This document shows, piece by piece, positions 56,997-64,000 of a DNA stretch of 64,000 nucleotides. Below the pieces are notes generated by a model. It ran no database searches. It was not told the origin of the DNA and saw only the letters and a list, made by a program, of their open reading frames with translations. This DNA comes from Portunus trituberculatus. Taxonomy: Eukaryota > Arthropoda > Malacostraca > Decapoda > Portunidae. Made by a program: the position numbers and the translations under genes. Numbering within the stretch: the stretch's first letter is position 1; each line of letters opens with the position of its first letter. The DNA lies in assembly GCF_017591435.1 (NCBI RefSeq), contig NC_059255.1, forward strand, positions 644,117 through 708,116, given 5' to 3'.

Positions 56997-58155
56997 ATGG
57001 CGGACCCAGCAGGCCTTAGCGATTCGCCCCTTCGTTCCTTCGCCCGGTCAGCTTCCCCTCCACGGGGCAGAAAACGCCCTTGCGAAGATGGTGCTTGGTC
57101 TGATGTTCAGCAGGGAAAAAGGGTCCACCGTGACCCTGGTCATGACAGAGCGTTTCAGCTGGCTTCCGATTCGGCCCTGGCGGGGCCGAGTCAGCCCCGT
57201 GATGTGAACTCAGCTGGCCCGTCCCTGAAGGATCGTGTCAGCCATTTGGGTTCCATCGTGGCGGACCTGATTGCGAAGCTGGACAGGCGTTCTCCTGAGA
57301 CGGTGCCCCAGGCTGACAGCGGGGACTTCAGTGGCTTTGGCAGCATCGAGAGCGCAGGATCCGAAGACGGTGAGGTGCAGGAGGCAGCGGCCGACCCGCT
57401 AGCGGGGCTGGATGACCTGGGTGGCCCACAGGGCGCGCTTGAAGACGCTGATTTTCATTGGGCTTTGGAAGAACTGGCGGGGCATTTTCATGGTCAGGAG
57501 AAGAAAGGTGAGCCCCTGTCTGACCGTTTAGCAGGCATTTTAGATGATAGCCTCAGGCGTCGCCCCACCTCGGAGGGGGTGAAAACTACCTGTAGTAAGG
57601 TGAGGTTGCCCAACAATATTCCTAATCTGATTGTGCCTGCTACAAATGCAGTTATTACCAAGGCTCTAAGTGTGGGGGACAGGCTGATTGATGCTTGCCT
57701 GGTTTTCACCAATGGCCTGCTCTCCAAGGCCCTGGTTCTGGTTGCCCAGTACCTGAGTGACATTGGGGAGAGGAAAGGTAAGCCTGTGGATGATTACCTG
57801 GATGGCCTGAATAACTGTGTACATCTCCTGACTTCTGCAGTGTGTTACCTTAACCAGCTCAGGAAGGAAGTGGCCCGCATTCACGTGAACGAAATGATTC
57901 AGCCCTTGCGGAGCTTTGCCGTTGGGACTGTGAAGTTGGCACTGCAGAGCTGTTCCCCTTTGATGTCATTAAGAAGCGGCTGGGCAGGCCTTCTTTCCGC
58001 CCATACCAGTCAGGAGATCCCAGGCGGACGGCTGCTTCCCGCCAGGCTCCTAGGAGGGCCCCTCCTTCCCAGAACTCAAGGTTTCGGTCTAAGCCTTTTT
58101 TAGGCCAGCGGCCTCCTCCGCTGAGGGGGAACCAGCAACACAGGCCGGCCCAGTG
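56997..58155 (+). pseudogene. DIRS-5 Gag-like protein, one frameshift
   Basis: I chose the ATG at 56997 (MADPAGLSDSPLRSFARSAS), because the upstream codons of the longer frame run into the inverted repeat and look unlike protein. An acidic centre (SGDFSGFGSIESAGSEDGEV) and the conserved LPNNIPNLIVPATNAVITKA, then FTNGLLSKALVLVAQYLSDI. A frameshift near 57930 moves the basic C-terminus to another frame (KKRLGRPSFRPYQSGDPRRT, about 57970-58155). About 370 codons in all. The Gag core is related in position, less in sequence, to DIRS-1/4. Confidence 0.75.
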
Positions 58156-58209
58156 AACCCTTGCCGAGTGAGTATTACCATTAACTCTTTATCCAATACC
58201 TCTGACAAT

Positions 58210-59135
58210 TTTATGAGCGGGAAAATTTCACTGCTAGACAGCAGTGGCTAGCTCTTCCCTCCGATAAATGGATTCTTGATGTGGTTTGTGGCCATGTGCT
58301 TGAGTTTGATGAGCTTCCCTTACAATCTGCTCTGCCTCGGCCCTTGTCCCTTTCAGAAAGTGACAGGGCGGCCCTGGATGCCGCGCTGCTTAGGTTTGTG
58401 GAACAGGGTATTGTTGAGAGATGTGAGTCCTCTCCTGGCAATGCTTTTTATTCCAATGTTTTTCCCACTGTAAAGAAAGACGGTACTACTGCCAGAGTCA
58501 TTCTAAACTTGAAAGACCTAAATCCTTATGTTACTCACACTCACTTTAAAATGGATTCCTTTAAAGATGTGGTGCGTTTAGTCCAGCCCCAGTGTTTTTT
58601 TCATGACTATTGATTTTCAGGATGATTATTATTCTGTGTATGTGAGACCTGAGGAAAGGTGTTGGTTCCGTTTTTTTTGGAAGGGCCAATGTTTTCACTT
58701 TACCTGTCTTCCTCAAGGGTTAACATCTGCCCCTCGGATCTTTACAAAATTATTGAAACCAGTGTTCTGTCACCTCCGGTCCCTTGGGATTATGGTCATC
58801 TGTTATATTGATGATTGCATCTTTTTTGCTCCTTCGGAGGAGGAGCTAATTAGCAATGTGAGTTATGCTCTGTATCTTTTTGATTCGGTTGGGCTCACTA
58901 TTAATGTTATAAAAAAAAAAAATCAGTTTTGGTCCCTACTCAAGAGGTGAAATTTTTGGGAACTATTCTAAACTCATGCCTCATGACTGCTACTCTGCCT
59001 CTCAGGAAAATTATCAAAATTCAGGAACTAGGTCGGTTGTTGTTGAAGAACCGTGTCTCTGCGTGATTTAGCTTTTTTCATTGGCCTCGCTGTGGCTGCT
59101 GAGCCAGCTGTCGACCTGGCCCCGTTAGTTACAAG
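58210..59135 (+). pseudogene. DIRS-5 reverse transcriptase, frameshifted
   Basis: ESDRAALDAALLRFVEQGIV, FPTVKKDGTTARVILNLKDL, HFKMDSFKDVVRLV (to 58613), then one frame over MTIDFQDDYYSVYV (motif A; the usual DAYYS is DDYYS), LPQGLTSAPRIFTKLLKPV (motif B) and ICYIDDCIFFA (motif C intact, about 58800-58830). An A run at 58911-58921 breaks the frame; KFLGTILNSCLMTATLPL and RDLAFFIGLAVAAEPAVDLA continue to the Tigger-like insert. Confidence 0.85.
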
Positions 59136-59137
59136 TA

Positions 59138-60129
59138 CAGGTAACCCCCGTTTAAGGAAGGTTCACACAACGAAATTTCGCTACAACGAAGGTTTCATTT
59201 TACTACCATCTGCTCCTTTAACGAACACCAAACTCGCTTTAACAAAGTTTTATCCAGGTAATTTTTTTCCAAATTTGAAAGCCCCACCATATCACGCAAG
59301 CTGACAGGCTTTTGAATACACCAGGAGCTGCTGGTACTAAGGCCTGCCTCAGGAAAAATCCTGTGACACCTATAGAATAAAGATCAAGATCAAGATCAAG
59401 CCTCTCGTGGACAACACGCGCAACACTCACTCACCAGTCAAATCATAACAGCGTCAGCAGCAGCTTGTCTTCCCTAGCTCAACTTACAACCAAAATGCCC
59501 TGCAATTGGCCTAGTGTTGGTAAGAAGACCAGGAAGTCTCTTACTCTCCAAGTGAAACTAGATATTATTCATAGACAGGAGAGAGGCCAGAAAACTATAG
59601 CAGTGCTGGCCACCATCTTGACTCCATATTATACTGTCTCTATTTTCAAGTCAGCAGACTCTATTAAGAAGGCTGGTGAGACCGTATCTTCCTTGCAAGC
59701 TAAAAGAACCACCTAAACTCGTGACTCTACAATGGATAAAATGGAAAGCCTTGTGGAAATGTGGTACATAAGTTTTGTATGCAGTACAATGATGCGCACT
59801 TTGTTTAAATTCCACAGGTTGCCGGTTAGTGTCTTTTCCGTATCACTCTTCCTCTCTTCATAAAGTTAAGATCATCAACATTATAAAGTTACGTACATAA
59901 ATACATTAGTGTACATTATAATGACAAATTAAACTACCTAAATGTTTAACTTCATAATTTTTACTTTCATTAAACATTTTACTGTACTATGATGCACTCT
60001 CGCTATGCTTACTCTCAATGGAACTTCAAATCAGGGGTTAAACTTGTTATAATCGGTTCGCTTAACGAAGTTTCACTTAACGAAGTGTTTTTTAGGAACA
60101 TAACCCCTTCGTTAAACGAGTGTTGCCTG
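59138..60129 (+). mobile_element. Tigger-like element, non-autonomous (copy 1b)
   Basis: 992 bp flanked by TA (59136-59137 and 60130-60131). Ends CAGGTAACCCCCGTTTAAGG and, on the other strand, CAGGCAACACTCGTTTAACG. The plus strand holds the transposase start, MPCNWPSVGKKTRKS and LTLQVKLDIIHRQERGQK (CENP-B-type helix-turn-helix), about 59494-59600, then decays. The same family as 18538-19486, in the opposite orientation. Confidence 0.88.
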
Positions 60130-61218
60130 TACCTTGAGATCATTAGGAACAGGGAGCTTGCCCGGCACCATGGGGATTATGCAGCTAGAGTTTCTTTGGA
60201 TGAGCATGCTAAGGAATTAGTCCTTTGGTGGGTTAATAATGTTCCCTTACTATCTAAATCACTGCGTTCTTCTTCCCCTGACCTTGAATTGTTTGCCGAT
60301 GCTTGTCTGACAGGTTGGGGTGCCATTGTCGGATCCGCGGCGTCGGGCGGCTCTTGGGCTCACGTGGAGTTAGACCACATGAATTGCCTAGAATTGCGAG
60401 CTATATTACTTGGTTTCCAGTCACTATGTAAGAATGTCAGTAATGCCCACATCTGCCTTCATTCAGATAACACCGTGGCTGTCGCGTGCCTGAATCGCGG
60501 TGGGAGCACGAAGATTCGTCTTAACTTTTTGATAGAGGAGATCTATGCTTGGGCCGGGTCTCGGGGCATTACCTTGTCTGCAGCTCATGTAAAGGGTACC
60601 CAGAATGTGGAGGCAGATTCTTTGTCTAGGTTAAAGAATTTAGACACCGAATGGATGTTGGACCCCCTTGTCTTTCGAAGGTTATGTGACATGTTTTATG
60701 TTCCCGATATTGACCTGTTTGCGTTGCGCTTAAATACCCAAGTGGCTATGTATGTTTCTTGGAAACCTGACCCTGCAGCTACTTTTGTTGATGCTTTTTC
60801 AATTAATTGGGCAGACAGGACTTCATATGTCTTTCCTCCTTTCAGTCTCATTGCCAGAGTGCTGCGGAAACTCCAGGAGGACCGGGCTTCCTTGATCACG
60901 ATTCTACCTCTTTGGCCGTCGCAAGCATGGTTCCCCAGGGCCCTTCAGTTTCTTGTTCAGCCACCAGTCCTCCTCCCTCGCCTCCCTGTGTCATTACCAC
61001 AGAACCCTGCTTACATCCACCCACGGGCCCGGTCTCTGGTGTTGACTGTGATGAGTTTATCAGGCGATCCTTTGAAGTCCAAGGCCTATCGCGAGACGTT
61101 GCCCAGCTTTTGCTTCACTCCTGGCGGAAGAGCACTTTACAACAGTATAGGCCGTATCTCTCACGATGGGTGTCAGTTTGTCTCCGGCGGGAAATTGATC
61201 CGTTTCTACCACCTTTAA
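60130..61218 (+). pseudogene. DIRS-5 RNase H and connection domain
   Basis: After the insert the frame reads YLEIIRNRELARHHGDYAA, then RNase H with all four blocks: LELFADACLTGWGAIV, MNCLELRAILLGFQ, CLHSDNTVAVACLN, SAAHVKGTQNVEADSLSRL. The connection domain follows: PDIDLFALRLNTQVAMYVSW, VFPPFSLIARVLRKLQEDRA, LPLWPSQAWFPRALQ. A methylase-like function has been proposed for this region in some DIRS elements; I see no proof of it here. Open for about 360 codons. It overlaps the recombinase by about 410 bases in another frame. Confidence 0.85.
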
Positions 61219-62036
61219 GTTTTCTTTTAGACTTCCTACTGTGTGAATTTCAGAGGGCTCCCGTTCGGAGTTATAGTACTATGAATTCCATCCGTTCGGC
61301 CGTGTCTGCCATCGCTAAGATCGGGGGTCAACCAGCGGGTCAACATCCATTGGTTATTAGATTTATGCGAGCCGTCTTTCAGGAGAGGCCTACTTTTTAT
61401 CATTGTCAATTTACCTGGGATCCAGAGTTAGTGCTCAACTACTTAAAGAGTCTCGGCCCTGATGAACGTCTTTCACTCATTCAGTTATCCCGCAAATTAA
61501 CTGCCTTACTGTTACTGGTTTCGGGGCAGCGTGGCTAAGTCTTAAGTTTCTTAGATATCCGTAATATGTCTATCTCGGATTCCATGATAGTTTTTCGTTT
61601 TGGGGATCTCCTTAAAACTTCTAGGCCTGGTTGTCACATTTCTGAATTATGTTTTGAAAAATATTCTGCAGACCAGCTTATCTGTGTCTATACTACAATT
61701 GTTAATTATTTAGAGAGGACTAAGGACTCTAGGGGTTCCATCACCGGCCTTCTTTTGACTACCAAACCCCTTATTAAGGTGGCTTCCCAGGATACCTTAC
61801 GGCGCTGGGTCAGGGAGGTTATGGGAGCCACAGGTATTGACCTCACAAATTTTTCACCTCACTCTACTATGTCCGCCGTGTCTAGCAAGGCTGCGCTCCG
61901 TCTTCCGCTGTCCTCCATCCTTTCATCTGTGGGCTGGTCCAGGGAGTCTACCTTCGCGAAGTTTTATGGGAGGCCAATTAGCAAGAAGGGGTTATTTGCA
62001 CAGGCGGTGTTGGCGGAGGATGGGTCTCCTCCATGA
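60807..62036 (+). pseudogene. DIRS-5 tyrosine recombinase with one stop
   Basis: FEVQGLSRDVAQLLLHSWRK and STLQQYRPYLSRWVSV (core-binding domain), SIRSAVSAIAKIGG, then LLLVSGQRG (first catalytic Arg) with TAA at 61536-61538 where a Gln codon (CAA) would fit. The same frame resumes at once (VLSFLDIRNMSISDS) and runs to 62036 with FSPHSTMSAVSSKAAL and GWSRESTFAKFYGRP (Tyr). At HxxR the Arg is Met. About 410 codons, the normal length. Except for that stop it is open throughout. Confidence 0.85.
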
Positions 62037-62201
62037 ATATGTAAAATGTACTACGGGTTTTTGTGGTGGTTTTCATATGATTTCATTGTTTGTCCACATA
62101 TTTGTACTTTTGGCTGGAATACATGAAGATGATACTATATGGTTTTCAGTCGTTCCTGGTTTTGGGGTTCGGCTTGGTTTGAGGACCTGCTCTAAAGCTC
62201 T

Positions 62202-62553
62202 CATTTGTTGCCTCGGTGACGTCAGTTTAAATATTGTGAAGTGAAATTGTAAGATTAAACAATACTTACCAAGTTGAAGTTTGATCGTAATTTCACGAAC
62301 ATTTAAACGACGTCACTGAGGCAGTAAATGCCCTCCCTTCCCTCCCCTGGCTTCTTGGTCGCCGTGTTTTGGGGTTTTTCTTCACTCACTGTTTAATTTT
62401 TAGCTTTTGTAATGTTTATACTTTGTTCCTCAAACCAACACTCTGAAGGACTGACGAGGAGCGGCATAGACATCTCATTTACTGTCTCAGTGACGTCGTT
62501 TAAATGTTTGTGAAATTACGATCAAACTTCAACTTGGTAAGTATCGTTTAATC
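62202..62553 (+). repeat. DIRS-5 internal complementary region and right inverted repeat
   Basis: 62202-62252 is the inverse of the left repeat's outer end; 62253-62330 is the inverse of the right repeat's outer end (62475-62553). The right repeat starts near 62449 with GGACTGACGAGGAGCGGC. The two form a strong hairpin with a spacer of about 120 bases. Confidence 0.9.
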
Positions 62554-63091
62554 TTACAATTATTAGTCACTCGAAGGTGAGAGTGTCTCCCATCCATGCA
62601 TGGTCGTTACAACTTGTAATTTCCACTTGCACCGTTTGTTTAGATATTGTAAGGAAAAAAAAGGCAGGTAAAATAGGCTGGATTGTGGCTTGCAAGGTGT
62701 GAAATAATGGGCGAGATACTCAATAGATCCTCCTCTCATCACTGTCACATGGACACTGAAATGGATAGGGAGAGGGTGTGTTCCTGTGTACGCCATAGTA
62801 CTGAGTTGCCAGCGCCCACCTTTCCTTACCAAAGAAACCACTTTCCATGGCTTTTTCCGTGCTTATTATCATCATTTATGGTACAGAGAGTGGAGAGGGT
62901 AAGCCCCGGGCTGCAGTGGGCGTGGCAGGGGCCCTTTAAAGTTTAAATACCTGACATATTCTAGCATATTTCCCAAAAATACTCCATCACTATATAGCCA
63001 TATGTTTGGGGATGCTCTGGTGGTGATTTGGGGATTTTAAATTTTTTTAGATTTTTCGATACCATGGCCACCAGACGGTCCCCTTAAGGGA
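62554..63091. other. Stretch without recognised genes; possible TTAA element at its end
   Basis: The last part ends CGGTCCCCTTAAGGGA then TTAA at 63092-63095, directly before LINE-J sequence. This resembles the right end of a TTAA-type element (reverse TCCCTTAAGGGGACCG), but I did not find the left end. Confidence 0.4.
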
Positions 63092-63095
63092 TTAA

Positions 63096-64000
63096 AACGG
63101 TCACCCTTTTAGAAACAGGCTGAATGTAGGCAAACTTCCAGCAAGATAAAAAGGTAGAAGTCAATAGACAAAGTTGAAAGGTTTTGGCCAAGCAAGGTGC
63201 AAGCATGGAAGCACAGTTTTTGAGAACAATAGGAGGGACCCCATCAGGACCATAAGCCTTCCGAGGATTTAGGCCAGCGAGGGCATGGAAAACATCATAA
63301 TGAAGAATTTTATTTGTAGACATGAAATAGTCAGAGGGAGGAGAAGAGGGAAGGACAAACCCAAAATCATCCAAGGTGGAGTTGTGAGCAAAGGTTTGAG
63401 AAAAGAGTTCAGCTTTAGAGACAGAAGAGATGGCAGTGGTGCCATCAGGATGAAACAAAGAAGTGAAAGATGAAGAAGTAAAGTTATTGAAGATGTTTTT
63501 GGCTTAATGCCAGAAGTCTCGATGGGAATTTGAGTTTAAAAGATTTTGACATTTTCTATTTATGAGGGAGTGTTTGACAAGTTGAAAAACAGACTTGGCA
63601 TAATTCCAGGCAGAAATATAAAGAGCATGAGATTCAGGAGATGGAAGGCTCAAGTACCTTTTGTGGGCAACTTCACTATCATGTATAGCATGAGAACAGG
63701 CTGAGTTAAACCAAGGTTCAGAAGGTTTAGGTTGAGAAAAAGAATGAGGAATGTACGCCTCCATGCCAGACACTATCACCTCTGTTATGCGTTCAGCAAA
63801 AAGAGATGGGTCTCTGACACGAAAGCAGTAATCATTCCTTGGAAAATCAGCATAATATCTCCTCAGGTCCCCCCGACTGGCAAACGCAAAACACCAAAGG
63901 CACTTCCACTTTGGGGGATCCTGAGGAAGGATTGGAGAAATTGGACAAGATACAGAAATGAGATTGTGATTGGAGAAGCTGAACAGAAGTGAAAGGGTGA
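63096..64000 (-). pseudogene. Jockey-like LINE (LINE-J): ORF2 linker and RT start
   Basis: Minus strand, continuing past the window edge. Post-endonuclease linker (63779-63504): HSFSQPKPSEPWFNSACSHA, SAWNYAKSVFQLVKHSLI, NLLNSNSHRDFWH. RT start (63458-63096): DGTTAISSVSKAELFSQTFA, HALAGLNPRKAYGPDGVPPI, VLKNCASMLAPCLAKTFQLC and CWKFAYIQPVSK, after which LINE similarity ends at the TTAA. A stop or frameshift lies near 63460-63500. Palm motifs are not included. The family appears to be the same as that of 6841-7590. Confidence 0.8.

Larger units (their letters stand above)
56690..62553 (+). mobile_element. DIRS-5: structurally complete DIRS element
   Basis: Order: left inverted repeat (56690-56768), Gag (56997-58155), RT (58281 onward), Tigger-like insert (59138-60129), RNase H and connection domain (60130-61218), tyrosine recombinase (60807-62036, overlapping in another frame), internal complementary region (62202-62330), right inverted repeat (62449-62553). 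Without the Tigger insert the element is about 4.87 kb. The right repeat extends about 30 bases beyond the left one, like the unequal repeats described for DIRS1 of Dictyostelium. Damage is limited to a few frameshifts, one recombinase stop and the insert, so it is one of the youngest elements here. Confidence 0.9.

Overview
This window looks like nuclear DNA from a decapod crustacean (crab, lobster or crayfish type). The grounds are long GA/GT/AT microsatellites, LINEs that end in repeats of TTTACCTA(A/G)TTGTA, and several DIRS-type tyrosine-recombinase retrotransposons. I know that combination from decapod genomes, but the assignment is inference; no search was run. Host coding sequence is almost absent. 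I see two isolated, well-spliced exons of unrecognised genes (8964-9128 and 50937-51073, both minus) and a broken intronless copy of the 5' end of an SLK/STK10-type kinase mRNA (28743-29094). Nearly everything else is transposons inserted into transposons.

Layout. 1-6028: a CR1-like LINE (LINE-C) between two GA microsatellites, interrupted by a 779-bp TTAA-type element. 6841-8642: fragments of a Jockey-like LINE, a DIRS 3' end and a third LINE. 10119-17465: one LINE (LINE-D) split by a DIRS element (DIRS-1, 10742-15902) and by a TTAA-type element (16249-17380). 17990-39577: one RTE-type LINE split by a Tigger-like element (18538-19486), by a 16.9-kb TTAA-flanked composite (19587-36451) and by an unclassified insert (about 38632-39300). 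Inside the composite, eight LINE-A/LINE-B insertions lie head to tail in one orientation, nearly all sitting in GT microsatellite; this is where the chimeric LINE-kinase retrocopy is. 40161-48239: a Tigger-like element, itself inside a Harbinger transposase gene, swollen by a 690-bp palindrome and two truncated DIRS copies (DIRS-3, DIRS-4). 48242-51600: Harbinger remnant, a small TTAA MITE, an exon and microsatellites. 51590-56650: Tigger/jerky-like transposase fragment, LINE-B copy H, a deleted DIRS derivative (DIRS-6) and an AT microsatellite with a Tigger end. 56690-62553: a structurally complete DIRS element (DIRS-5) carrying a Tigger-like insert. 63096-64000: a Jockey-like LINE, minus strand.

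Working parts. DIRS elements use Gag, reverse transcriptase/RNase H and a tyrosine recombinase; the inverted ends and internal complementary region used to circularise the DNA are visible in three copies. LINEs use an APE-type endonuclease and RT. TTAA (piggyBac-like) and TA (Tigger-like) elements move by DNA transposition; most here lack a transposase. None of the elements looks fully intact: each coding frame I followed has stops, frameshifts or lost catalytic residues. Because most insertions leave clear target duplications, their relative order can be read directly.
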